DNA of 64,000 bases. Source: Christiangramia lutea (GTDB lineage: Bacteria > Bacteroidota > Bacteroidia > Flavobacteriales > Flavobacteriaceae). The stretch lies in NCBI RefSeq assembly GCF_022489035.1, contig NZ_JAKVTV010000001.1, forward strand, positions 620,001 to 684,000. Reading direction: 5' to 3'. A model generated the notes under the pieces. The model was not told the origin of the DNA and did not search any database. It worked only from the letters and a program-made list of their open reading frames with translations. The translations under genes and the position numbers were made by a program. Below, one piece after another: positions 44,914 to 53,243 of the stretch. The stretch's first letter is position 1; each line of letters opens with the position of its first letter.

Positions 44914-45792
44914 TTATTCGTTGTTAGTGTCTTGTAATTTTTCTATTGCCCGAATTTGGTCTGCAAAGAAACCACTTTTTTCGGGATTTTTCAAAATTAA
45001 TATTTTATATGCCTGAATTGCTTTTTTATAATTCTTTTGCTCCAGGTAAACCTTCGCTAAAGTCTCTGTCATCATCGACTCAGGAGCTGTTGAGTTCTGT
45101 TCGGCCAGATTTGCTTTATTTGCCGATTTCCCCGGTTTTATCTTCGGATTTTTGGAAATAAACTCTTCGATCAATTCAAATTTCCTCGTTCGGCTTTCGG
45201 AGTTCTCCTCTTCCTTTTTTTCTTCTCTCTCAATTGGTTGCGCCCTGGTGAGTTTTAACCATTCTGAAAATGAATGTGCTTCCTTACCATCAAACTCCAG
45301 GGGCTTTCCAATTCCAAGCTCATCTTCTGAAGATCTTTCAATTGGGTGTTCCTCAGAAGCTTTCTTATTATCGGCACTTTCAGTTCTTTCAAAAAGTCCG
45401 GGATCCATCACAAGCTCAGATTCCGATTGTTTCATTTTAATTGCCTCATCGATATCTATACTTCTTCTTCCGTGAACTTCTTCCGCTTCATAAACCGTGA
45501 TCTGCTTCAACCTTTCCTCCTGATCCCTGATCTGTTTCGCGATCTGGTTTTGATTAAACTCCTTCGAGCTAATGAATTCGAAAAGTATACTTCTGTCTGT
45601 AGTATGGGCTGCGGTTTTCTTCAGGGCATCGTTATAACTGAATTCCTGATGCTCCTTTAGTCCTTTGAGCCTGATGGCCCTTGCCGCCTGAAAATAAGGA
45701 GCCCTGGCAATAATGTTTTCGATCTCCCGTGTTTGTTCTGAAGTGATCTCAGCCGGGTTCTCCAAAAGATATGTGAGCTCTTTTACTTCCAT
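44914..45792 (-). CDS. TPR-domain protein between lptE and secG
   Basis: This 292-residue cytosolic protein has an N-terminal region (LTYLLENPAEITSEQTREIENIIARAPYFQAARAIRLKGL, start about residue 5) conserved in Bacteroidetes, a long charged middle (about 100-225, rich in Glu/Lys) and a C-terminal TPR (ETLAKVYLEQKNYKKAIQAYKILILKNPEKSGFFADQI). Its ATG shares one base with the lptE stop (TAATG). No catalytic motif. Its constant position beside lptE and secG suggests a role in envelope or export. Confidence 0.75.
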   Translation of the reverse strand: MEVKELTYLLENPAEITSEQTREIENIIARAPYFQAARAIRLKGLKEHQEFSYNDALKKTAAHTTDRSILFEFISSKEFNQNQIAKQIRDQEERLKQITVYEAEEVHGRRSIDIDEAIKMKQSESELVMDPGLFERTESADNKKASEEHPIERSSEDELGIGKPLEFDGKEAHSFSEWLKLTRAQPIEREEKKEEENSESRTRKFELIEEFISKNPKIKPGKSANKANLAEQNSTAPESMMTETLAKVYLEQKNYKKAIQAYKILILKNPEKSGFFADQIRAIEKLQDTNNE

Positions 45793-46298
45793 TACCAGTC
45801 GGTTAATGCTGCATTGAATATATCCTGGGTCAACCTTGTATAGATTTCATCCAAGGCCGTTTCCAAAGCTGCTCCAACCAGCTGGGTTTGGGCAGGATAA
45901 TCGTAATAGAATGAGAATCTTCTTTCAAAATCCTTTTCCGGCTCCAAAGTATTATAATACCTCACATTCACAGATATCGTCAACCTGTTCTGTGCCGCCG
46001 TATTTTGAGCGGTAGCAGACATTGGAGAAATATAATATTCGGTGATCTCTCCTTCAAAAATAAGGTCCCCGTTGGTATTAGCCAGGTTCAGACTTGTTTG
46101 GTTTTGAATAAGATCCTGAAGGGAAATGGTAAAAGCACGGTCAATTCCAGGTTCTACAAGATCTGCATTATTCTGAAAAAAGTTTACCTGAAATGATTCT
46201 GCCTCACCAGTATCTGCACCGGTAAAGGAATAAACTCCACAAGCCTGGAATAATAAAGTGAAAGCGAGCAGGCCTGAGAATAAAAGAAGTTTTTTCAT
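45792..46298 (-). CDS. lptE: LptE-like LPS-assembly lipoprotein
   Basis: This 168-residue lipoprotein (Cys20 in LLFQAC) begins GVYSFTGADTGEAESFQVNFFQNNADLVEP and continues to FTISLQDLIQNQTSLNLANTNGDLIFEGEITEYYI, the LptE pattern of Bacteroidetes. LptE plugs the LptD barrel at the outer membrane. It is 17 bp after the sigma-54 activator gene. Confidence 0.85.
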   Translation of the reverse strand: MKKLLLFSGLLAFTLLFQACGVYSFTGADTGEAESFQVNFFQNNADLVEPGIDRAFTISLQDLIQNQTSLNLANTNGDLIFEGEITEYYISPMSATAQNTAAQNRLTISVNVRYYNTLEPEKDFERRFSFYYDYPAQTQLVGAALETALDEIYTRLTQDIFNAALTDW

Positions 46299-46315
46299 AA
46301 AGTAAAAACCTGAAA

Positions 46316-47581
46316 TTATAGATTATATTGTTTGATTTTCCGGTAAAGTGTTCTCTCACTAATCCCCAGTTCTTCAGCGGCAGCTTTGCGTTTTCCGCCA
46401 TGTCTCTCGAGGGATTTTTTAATAAGCTCGAGTTCTTTATCCTGCAAGGAAAGTGTTTCTTCTTCCTCAATCTCTTCCGCAAAGTAATATTTATCTTTCT
46501 CTTCCTGTCTTTGTGAAGCAGTATTTTGCTGCGGAATCTGAAGTACACTTAACTCATCTTCATCAATATCAGCTTCATCAATATCATCGCCGCTATTTCC
46601 GTAGATCTTTTGAATCAAACCTTCATTATCATCCTGAACTTGCTGGCTATCGCCTTCCTGCATTAGCTTTAAGGTGAGTTTTTTCAGGTCGTTCAGGTCA
46701 CTTTTCATATCAAAAAGGACTTTGTATAGTATTTCACGCTCGTTACTGAAATCACTTTCCTGCCTCTTTTCAGAAATAACTGCTGGTAAATTACTACCAA
46801 CATCTGGCAGGTAATGCTTAAGGACTTCTGCATTGATGCTCCTGTTCTGCTCGAGAACCGAGATCTGTTCGGCAATATTTCTTAACTGACGGATATTACC
46901 TCCCCAGCGATATTTTTGCATCAAAGCTACCGCATCATCCTCAAGTTTGATGGTGGGCATTTTATATTTCAGCCCAAAATCTGAAGCAAATTTTCTAAAC
47001 AAAAGATGTATGTCATCCTTCCTTTCGCGAAGAGGCGGAAGGTTAATTTCTACCGTACTCAATCGATAATAAAGGTCTTCACGGAACTTTTCCTTTTTAA
47101 TGGATTCAAACATATTGATATTGGTAGCGGCAACTATCCTTACGTTCGTCTTTTGAACCTTGGAAGAACCCACCTTGATAAATTCACCATTCTCAAGAAC
47201 ACGAAGTAATCTTACCTGGGTAGGCAATGGAAGCTCTCCTACTTCATCAAGGAAAATGGTACCTCCATCAGCCACTTCAAAATAACCATTCCTGGTTTGA
47301 GTTGCCCCGGTAAAGGCCCCTTTTTCATGCCCAAAAAGCTCACTATCTATAGTTCCTTCGGGGATCGCCCCGCAGTTTACGGCAATATATTTTCCATGTT
47401 TTCGGTGAGAAAGCGCATGAATGATCTTCGGGATACTTTCCTTCCCCACCCCACTTTCACCTGTTACTAGAACAGAGATATCTGTCGGGGCTACCTGGAT
47501 GGCTTTTTCTACCGCCCGGTTAAGCTTTGGGTCGTCTCCAATAATTCCGAAACGTTGTTTTATTGCCTGAACTGATTCCAT
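46316..47581 (-). CDS. Sigma-54-dependent transcriptional activator without a receiver domain
   Basis: This 421-residue protein starts almost directly with the AAA+ domain: Walker A GESGVGKE (about residue 41), GAFTGA sigma-54 contact loop intact (EKGAFTGATQ, about 92), Walker B GGTIFLDEVGELP (about 106). The C-terminus has a Fis-type HTH (HGGKRKAAAEELGISERTLYRKIKQY, about 393-418). There is no receiver, GAF or PAS domain, so control is by amount or by partners. It sits between miaB and lptE in one run. Confidence 0.92.
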   Translation of the reverse strand: MESVQAIKQRFGIIGDDPKLNRAVEKAIQVAPTDISVLVTGESGVGKESIPKIIHALSHRKHGKYIAVNCGAIPEGTIDSELFGHEKGAFTGATQTRNGYFEVADGGTIFLDEVGELPLPTQVRLLRVLENGEFIKVGSSKVQKTNVRIVAATNINMFESIKKEKFREDLYYRLSTVEINLPPLRERKDDIHLLFRKFASDFGLKYKMPTIKLEDDAVALMQKYRWGGNIRQLRNIAEQISVLEQNRSINAEVLKHYLPDVGSNLPAVISEKRQESDFSNEREILYKVLFDMKSDLNDLKKLTLKLMQEGDSQQVQDDNEGLIQKIYGNSGDDIDEADIDEDELSVLQIPQQNTASQRQEEKDKYYFAEEIEEEETLSLQDKELELIKKSLERHGGKRKAAAEELGISERTLYRKIKQYNL

Positions 47582-47612
47582 ATATTCAAGTTCCTGATAA
47601 GATCAGGTATTT

Positions 47613-49058
47613 TTAATTATTGTCACTATAACCTACAGCCTCACCAATTAAGGTAGCACTGGTACAGTCACTGATTTTTACATTCACAAAATCACCAACC
47701 TGGTAATGTTCCTTATCAAAAACCACTACCGTATTTTGAGAATTTCGTCCACTCCAGTGAGCAGCCGACTTTTTAGATTCTTTTTCGATAAGAACTTCCA
47801 CCGTTTGTCCTAAAAATCTTTCTGTTCTTAGCTTGCTATGCTTTTGCTGAAGATCTACGATCTCCTGTAATCTTCTTTTCTTGACCATTTCTGGCACATC
47901 ATCTTCCAGTTTACGCTCGGCCAGGGTTCCCGGTCTTTCAGAATATGCGAACATATAACCAAAATCATATTGCACATATTCCATCAAGGAAAGTGTATCC
48001 TGGTGATCCTCCTCGGTCTCGGTTGGGAAACCGGTAATAAGATCGTGTGAAATTCCACATCCAGGGATCATTTTCTTGATATTATCTATCAGTTCAAAAT
48101 ATTCCTCCCTGGTATGAAGACGATTCATTTTTTTCAGAATCTTATCGCTTCCGCTTTGAACCGGTAAATGAATATAATCACAGATATTTCGGTGTTCAGC
48201 CATGGCTTCGATAACATCAAGCGTCATATCCTGTGGATTCGAGGTTGAGAAACGTATTCTCATTTTCGGCTGAGCTTCCGCAACCAGTCTTAAAAGTCCT
48301 GCGAAATTAGTAGCGGTTGCTTTTTGCATTTCAGTCGCGTTCTTAAAGTCTTTTTTAAGTCCGCCGCCATACCACAAATAACTATCTACGTTTTGCCCCA
48401 GCAGGGTTATTTCCTTATAACCTTTTGCGGCAAGTTCATTTACTTCCTCAACAATACTCTGCGGGTCACGGCTTCTTTCCCTACCTCTGGTAAAAGGAAC
48501 TACACAAAAAGTACACATATTATCACAACCACGGGTTATAGAAACAAATGCAGAAACTCCATTGGTTTGAAGTCTTACCGGCGAAATATCGCCATAAGTT
48601 TCCTCCTTGCTTAAAATAACATTTATCGCATCCCGACCTTCTTCAACTTCATTTATTAAGTTTGGAAGATCCTTATAAGCATCTGGTCCAACCACTAGGT
48701 CTACGATCTTTTCCTCTTCCAGGAATTTATCCTTTAGTCGCTCTGCCATACATCCAAGCACACCCACTTTCATTCCAGGATTGATCCTTTTTACGGCATT
48801 ATATTTTTCCAGTCTTTTACGCACTGTTTGCTCAGCCTTTTCTCTTATGGAACAGGTGTTCACCAGGACAAGATCTGCTTCTTCCAGCTTCTGTGTTGTA
48901 TTAAAACCTTCTTTTGACAAGATGGAAGCAACGATCTCACTATCGCTAAAGTTCATCGCGCAACCGTAACTCTCGATAAAAAGTTTACGACTGTTCTCCG
49001 CCTTAGGCTCCATCACCAGGGAATTCCCCTGCTTTTTTTCATCTATTGTCTTCTCCAT
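47613..49058 (-). CDS. miaB: tRNA-2-methylthio-N6-dimethylallyladenosine synthase MiaB
   Basis: This 481-residue radical SAM methylthiotransferase has an N-terminal UPF0004 domain (IESYGCAMNFSDSE, about residue 29, first cluster cysteine; CSIRE and GCMAE for the others), the radical SAM motif GCDNMCTFCVVP (CxxxCxxC, about 179), and a C-terminal TRAM domain. It modifies A37 of tRNA. A good promoter lies about 35 bp upstream. Confidence 0.96.
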   Translation of the reverse strand: MEKTIDEKKQGNSLVMEPKAENSRKLFIESYGCAMNFSDSEIVASILSKEGFNTTQKLEEADLVLVNTCSIREKAEQTVRKRLEKYNAVKRINPGMKVGVLGCMAERLKDKFLEEEKIVDLVVGPDAYKDLPNLINEVEEGRDAINVILSKEETYGDISPVRLQTNGVSAFVSITRGCDNMCTFCVVPFTRGRERSRDPQSIVEEVNELAAKGYKEITLLGQNVDSYLWYGGGLKKDFKNATEMQKATATNFAGLLRLVAEAQPKMRIRFSTSNPQDMTLDVIEAMAEHRNICDYIHLPVQSGSDKILKKMNRLHTREEYFELIDNIKKMIPGCGISHDLITGFPTETEEDHQDTLSLMEYVQYDFGYMFAYSERPGTLAERKLEDDVPEMVKKRRLQEIVDLQQKHSKLRTERFLGQTVEVLIEKESKKSAAHWSGRNSQNTVVVFDKEHYQVGDFVNVKISDCTSATLIGEAVGYSDNN

Positions 49059-49091
49059 AAATCTGTTATAACCTGTCGGTTTTTAGATTGG

Positions 49092-49122
49092 CAAAGATAG
49101 GACTAAACAAGGTTCTGACAAA
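49092..49122 (-). promoter_or_regulatory. Consensus promoter of the miaB run
   Basis: On the minus strand TTTG (49122-49119), a 19-base spacer and TATCTTTG (49099-49092) match the Bacteroidetes TTTG-N19-TAnnTTTG promoter exactly. It would drive miaB and probably the following sigma-54 activator, lptE, TPR and secG genes down to the terminator at 44515-44545. Confidence 0.8.
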
Positions 49123-49201
49123 GTGACAGAAAAAAATTTAATGAATATTACGCAACCTTTCGCAGAAGCAAGCATCTAAAGGATAACTAACAGCCTGAAA
49201 A

Positions 49202-50434
49202 ATGAAAAGATTTTTAATTCTACCTTTCTTAATGGCCTTGTTTTTACTCACCTCATGTGAAAAAGAGGAGGAGAAAAATCTCATCACGGTAGCAGTTCCG
49301 GTAACCCAGTCCATCGCAGATTTCCGTGCATCTGTAGATATTCAGGAACCAAGGAATATCAAAGAATCGGGCAAGATCTACGCCTGGCAGGATTTAATAT
49401 TTATTAATGATCGAAATGAGGGAGTACATATTATAGATAATTCAGACCCGTATAATCCTAAAAAGATAAAATTCCTGAAGATTCCAAGGAATATGGATAT
49501 TGCTATCAAGGATTCCAAACTTTACGCTGATAGCGGAATGGACCTGGTGGTTTTTGACATTTCCGACATCAATAATATTAAAGAATCGACTAGAGTTGAA
49601 GACGTATTTCCATACTATTATTACGCTACACCTGCTGGAGCACGCTATGTAGACCTTGAAAATTTTAATGCTGACGAACAGGTAATCACTGGTTTTATCA
49701 TAGAGAACAGAAAAATTGAGATGGCTACCGATGACATGATAAGCTTTGATTCCGGAAATTTTGCAGCTTCGGAAGGAGGAGGAACTGGAACTGGTGGAAG
49801 CATGGCCAGGTTCAGCATAAAAGATAACTATTTATATATAGCAGACGACAGCTCCTTAAGTGTTTTTGACATTTCCAACCCATCACAACCAAACCAGATT
49901 AGTTCAGATTATGCCGGCTGGCAGATCGAAACGATATTTAATTATGAAGATCATCTTTATTTAGGAAGTGCCACCGGAATGTACATCTACAATATCGAGG
50001 AGCCTTCCTCGCCACAACAGGTTTCATTCCTACAACATGTTCTTGGATGTGACCCTGTGGTAGTAAAAGACAATTATGCTTACGTAACCATTCGAGGTGG
50101 CAATGAATGTGAACAGAATTTCAACCAGTTAGATATCGTGGATATTTCAGATAAGCAAAATCCGAAAATTGCGAAAACCTATGAAATGAATAATCCTTAT
50201 GGCCTTGGAGTTAAAGATGACTGGCTCTTTATATGCGACGGAAACGAAGGATTAAAGGTTTTTGACATAAAAAACACCCCCGACCTTGAGCAGATTGATC
50301 ATTTCAAGGACATCAACACCTATGACGTCATCCCCCTGGATGAGATGTTGCTCATGGTTGGGGACAATACACTCTACCAGTATTCTTATAAAGGTAAGGA
50401 GGTTAATTTAATAAGTAGTTTTACATTAAATTGA
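49202..50434 (+). CDS. LVIVD-repeat lipoprotein
   Basis: This 410-residue lipoprotein (Cys19 in LLTSC) contains LVIVD-type beta-propeller repeats: VHIIDNSDPYNPKKI, LVVFDISDINNIKE, LSVFDISNPSQPNQ, MYIYNIEEPSSPQQ, LDIVDISDKQNPKI, LKVFDIKNTPDLEQ. It is probably a surface propeller, with unknown ligand. A clear terminator follows at 50461-50487. Confidence 0.85.
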   Translation: MKRFLILPFLMALFLLTSCEKEEEKNLITVAVPVTQSIADFRASVDIQEPRNIKESGKIYAWQDLIFINDRNEGVHIIDNSDPYNPKKIKFLKIPRNMDIAIKDSKLYADSGMDLVVFDISDINNIKESTRVEDVFPYYYYATPAGARYVDLENFNADEQVITGFIIENRKIEMATDDMISFDSGNFAASEGGGTGTGGSMARFSIKDNYLYIADDSSLSVFDISNPSQPNQISSDYAGWQIETIFNYEDHLYLGSATGMYIYNIEEPSSPQQVSFLQHVLGCDPVVVKDNYAYVTIRGGNECEQNFNQLDIVDISDKQNPKIAKTYEMNNPYGLGVKDDWLFICDGNEGLKVFDIKNTPDLEQIDHFKDINTYDVIPLDEMLLMVGDNTLYQYSYKGKEVNLISSFTLN

Positions 50435-50460
50435 TTTTCCCTTTTTGTTTGGTTTTTTTG

Positions 50461-50487
50461 AAAATCCCTGCCTCTGGCGGGGATTTT
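50461..50487 (+). terminator. Terminator after the LVIVD lipoprotein gene
   Basis: AAAATCCCTGCC-TCT-GGCGGGGATTTT forms a 12-bp stem (one T-G pair), followed by TGTTTT. It starts 27 bp after the stop. Confidence 0.85.
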
Positions 50488-50616
50488 TGTTTTAATTATT
50501 TTCTAAGTATTTAACTGGGAATATATATCTGTTTTCATTCATTAACTCTATAAACTGGAATTTTTACTTAATAAGATTACAGGTGCAGCCTCTTTTACCT
50601 GAATTCAAGAACATTA

Positions 50617-51258
50617 TTTAAATTCTCCGGAATTTGGATTGCCGGTTTTGATGAAATTCACTAGGTATTGCTGAATAGTATGTGAAATTTTGAAATCTGT
50701 TTTCAGTTACAAAAGGAAAATCTTTCTTCGACAGATTACCCAGGAAATATTCGATTTCAGATGCGTGAGCAGCTCCGGAAGGTTTATTATCAGAATCTGG
50801 ATCTGATGGTATAATCCTGGAAAAAATATATTGTAGCCAGGTTACTTTGAATTATCTTTATACAATTCAGACCATTTACAGGTGCTATAAAAATAGACCA
50901 GGACAGGCTTTTTTTCTTCTGGTTTCGTATTTGGCTTCCAGATATTCAGGTAAAGACAATCTTCACTAAAATCTTTTCCACGATAAACCGTGTCACCAAA
51001 AACATTCGTTTGTATGGCAGCGGGTCCAAACGCTTTAGTTTCTTTAATGCCTTTCCATGAGGCCGGTTATTCAGTTGCCTTCCATCTCAAACTATCAACG
51101 GGAGGCTTGGCGGATGGAATTCCCTTAAAAATAAATAATTTCAGATCGGCATCTTTTACGCCCTGAAAAACTCCATACTTTGTTGAAAAATCAACCGGAT
51201 CTTAAGAAAAATCAATAAGAGAAATGAAGAAAACGGAAAGGAGAACATAGAATTTCAT
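50617..51258 (-). pseudogene. Decayed type-B carboxylesterase
   Basis: The 860 bp between 50435 and 51294 hold no intact gene, but the minus strand translates to a broken type-B carboxylesterase (PnbA family). From an ATG at 51258 there is a signal peptide, a TAA at 51204, then FSTKYGVFQGVKDADLKLF, FKGIPSAKPPVDSLRWKA, a TAA at 51069, KETKAFGPAAIQ, and FSEDCLYLNIWKP..KPVLVYFY, then a TAA at 50844. A second frame from about 50818 gives SGAAHASEIEYFLGNL (the C-terminal catalytic-His region), and a third frame at 50661 gives VNFIKTGNPN. The middle with the GGGF oxyanion hole and GESAG nucleophile is missing, so an internal deletion, three stops and two frameshifts are present. 50488-50616 shows nothing else recognisable. 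Confidence 0.85.
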
Positions 51259-51294
51259 CCTAATCATTTTTAATTTAGAAGAATAAATATAAGA

Positions 51295-51591
51295 CTAGTA
51301 TTTTTTCTTGGAGATCCTGTTACCGGTAATCTGTCGCTGTGCGCTACTTTTAAATCTTTTCACTTCGTCTTTCCTTAGCTTTTCGTGCTTTGTTTTACGC
51401 CCCTGAACCCGTGCCCTCCATTTTCTCCAGTTCCGGGGATGCATTTGCTCTTTCATGAATTTGATCACTTCCTTTTCTGAAAGACCGAATTGGTATTCAA
51501 TAGCTTCAAAAGTTGTTCGGTCTTCCCAGGCCATAGAAATGATCCTTTCTGTTTCTCTTTCTGAAAAATTATATTCTCTAGTTACACTCAT
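51295..51591 (-). CDS. TIGR03643/DUF2805 family small protein
   Basis: This 98-residue basic protein has FSERETERIISMAWEDRTTFEAIEYQFGLSEKEVIKFMK (start about residue 9), an HTH-like block, then PRNWRKWRARVQGRKTKH, the signature of TIGR03643/DUF2805. Nucleic-acid binding is likely but unproven. Confidence 0.85.
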   Translation of the reverse strand: MSVTREYNFSERETERIISMAWEDRTTFEAIEYQFGLSEKEVIKFMKEQMHPRNWRKWRARVQGRKTKHEKLRKDEVKRFKSSAQRQITGNRISKKKY

Positions 51592-51642
51592 TTGTTTAAT
51601 TTTTTATTTTTAAAGTTAAACAAAATAAATTGAAGCATAAAA

Positions 51643-51668
51643 AAACCCTCTCCAACTGGAAAGGGTTT
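51643..51668 (-). terminator. Terminator of the rplU-rpmA operon
   Basis: AAACCCT and AGGGTTT with inner TCCA/TGGA pairs form a stem with small bulges, followed on the minus strand by a run of T. It is 20 bp after the rpmA stop. Confidence 0.75.
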
Positions 51669-51688
51669 CTTTATATACATCTGCTCAA

Positions 51689-51949
51689 TTAAGCCTGGAA
51701 AGGCTCAATAGAAACATAAGATTTATCATCTTTCTTCTTAGTGAATTTTACAGTACCATCAACTTTGGCATGTAAAGTATGATCTTTACCAGCATACACA
51801 TTATCTCCTGGACGATGTGTAAAACCTCTTTGTCTTACTAGGATGTTTCCAGCAACAGCAGCCTGTCCTCCGAAAATCTTCACACCTAAGCGTTTCGATT
51901 CTGATTCTCTACCGTTCTTGGAACTACCAACTCCTTTTTTATGTGCCAT
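51689..51949 (-). CDS. rpmA: 50S ribosomal protein L27
   Basis: This 86-residue protein starts [29 protein letters not shown], and contains [28 protein letters not shown]. Its N-terminal tail reaches the peptidyl-transferase centre. No Firmicutes-type cleavable N-terminal extension is present. It lies 26 bp after rplU. Confidence 0.98.
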   Translation of the reverse strand: MAHKKGVGSSKNGRESESKRLGVKIFGGQAAVAGNILVRQRGFTHRPGDNVYAGKDHTLHAKVDGTVKFTKKKDDKSYVSIEPFQA

Positions 51950-51975
51950 CTTATTTCGTTTTTAGTAGTTTAAAT

Positions 51976-52494
51976 TTAGCTTAATGCAGCAATTAATTCT
52001 GCTTTCTTCATAGAAGAGTAACCTTCGATGCCTTTATCTTTAGCCATCTCTCTTAGCTCGACTACAGTGTGCTTACTAAGATCATCTGATTTCTTATCAG
52101 ATTTAGTTTCAGTCTTCTTAGTTTCTTTTTTTGCTTCTTCTTTCTTAGGCTCATCCTTTTTAGTAGAAGCTTTTTTACCTCCTTTAAGGTCGATCCCTTC
52201 AATAAGAATTTCGGTAAGGGCTTGTCTGTGACCGTTCTTTACACGGTAACCTTTACGTCTTTTCTTTTTGAAAACAACCACTTTATCACCTTTTAAGTGA
52301 CGGTTGATCTTTGCTCCAACTAGAGCACCTTCTATAGCCGGGGCGCCAACGGTTACATTGTCTCCATCTGCAGTTAGAAGAACTTTATCGAAAGAAATGC
52401 TATCTCCTTCTTCTCCTGCTAAACGGTTTACAAAAACCTTCTGGTCTTTTGCAACTTTAAATTGCTGCCCTGCTATCTCTACAATTGCGTACAT
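51976..52494 (-). CDS. rplU: 50S ribosomal protein L21 with C-terminal SAP/Rho-N-like extension
   Basis: Residues 1-102 are normal L21 ([38 protein letters not shown]). The product has 172 residues, about 70 more than usual. After a Lys/Glu-rich linker (about 105-136) there is [33 protein letters not shown] (about 138-171), which resembles the Rho N-terminal/SAP helical fold and may bind nucleic acid. Extended L21 is seen in other Bacteroidetes. A consensus promoter lies upstream. Confidence 0.95.
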   Translation of the reverse strand: MYAIVEIAGQQFKVAKDQKVFVNRLAGEEGDSISFDKVLLTADGDNVTVGAPAIEGALVGAKINRHLKGDKVVVFKKKRRKGYRVKNGHRQALTEILIEGIDLKGGKKASTKKDEPKKEEAKKETKKTETKSDKKSDDLSKHTVVELREMAKDKGIEGYSSMKKAELIAALS

Positions 52495-52530
52495 AGCGTA
52501 TAATTAATTATTTAAATACTTAAAAATTTA

Positions 52531-52548
52531 CTCACGTTTCCACGTAAG
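52531..52548 (-). promoter_or_regulatory. Hairpin at the predicted 5' end of the rplU mRNA
   Basis: In the RNA sense, CUUACGU-GGAA-ACGUGAG forms a 7-bp stem (one U-G pair) closed by a GNRA-type GGAA loop. It starts right where the upstream promoter should begin transcription. It may protect the mRNA end or be the target of ribosomal-protein feedback (inference). Confidence 0.5.
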
Positions 52549-52554
52549 CGGGTG

Positions 52555-52585
52555 CAAATATAATTCTAATTAATTAATTGACAAA
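52555..52585 (-). promoter_or_regulatory. Consensus promoter of rplU-rpmA
   Basis: On the minus strand TTTG (52585-52582), a 19-base spacer and TATATTTG (52562-52555) match the Bacteroidetes promoter exactly. Transcription would begin near 52549, leaving a leader of about 55 bases. Confidence 0.8.
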
Positions 52586-52609
52586 GTTTTTTGTCCTGGC
52601 AACCTGATG

Positions 52610-53074
52610 TTATAAAGTATGTTTTTTAGCCTCTTTGGTATTCCAGGAATTTTTAAACAACTGCATATAAGCCAGCGTTAGAACGAGGCTTGTAGCAAAA
52701 CCCATTACCGCAACTACGAAAAGAACGATTCCAATATTGGTATTGTAATCTGTGATCCATACTGTAATCAAATCATCCAGAAAGCCCGGATTGAATTCCG
52801 TTGCGTACAACCCAAAGAAAATCGTAAAAATTATCGTTGCATTAAATCCTGTAAGCAAACAGGCCATAAAACCTTTCTGGTACTTGAATTTATTTGCTTT
52901 TTTTAAACGGTAGTGCTTGATTGCTTCAAACATACCGTAACCCATGATCACTCCATTAAAAAGACTGAAAATAGGATTAGCATGAGCTCCAAAAAGAGAA
53001 AGAATTAAAAAATAAGCAATAAGACCAGCGGCGATCGCAACTCCATATTTTATCGGAATACTGAATTTTCCCAT
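52610..53074 (-). CDS. DUF4199-type four-TM membrane protein
   Basis: This 154-residue protein has four TM helices: about 8-30, 34-48, 68-92 and 118-140. The pattern (IKYGVAIAAGLIAYFLILSLFG, LFNGVIMGYGMFEAIKHYR, GFMACLLTGFNATIIF) fits the DUF4199 family, common in Bacteroidetes and of unknown role. It is divergent from the M16 peptidase genes. Confidence 0.75.
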   Translation of the reverse strand: MGKFSIPIKYGVAIAAGLIAYFLILSLFGAHANPIFSLFNGVIMGYGMFEAIKHYRLKKANKFKYQKGFMACLLTGFNATIIFTIFFGLYATEFNPGFLDDLITVWITDYNTNIGIVLFVVAVMGFATSLVLTLAYMQLFKNSWNTKEAKKHTL

Positions 53075-53206
53075 AGCATTTTGACATTTTTCAAAGTAAA
53101 TTTCCTAAAAATGTGTCGGTTTTTACCTTAATAGCATGTTAATTTTAACACATTTCAAATAAAGGCGTTATTTCAGCTTAAAACTTGTAACTTTTCAGCC
53201 GTAAAC

Positions 53207-53224
53207 GTTACCAATATTGGTAAC
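53207..53224. promoter_or_regulatory. Perfect 18-bp palindrome upstream of the M16 peptidase pair
   Basis: GTTACCAAT-ATTGGTAAC is an uninterrupted 18-bp palindrome, ending 19 bp before the ATG at 53244. Such symmetry in an AT-rich spacer suggests a dimeric regulator site. No regulator is encoded next to it. Confidence 0.5.
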
Positions 53225-53243
53225 TGAAAAAAAACTATTTAAA

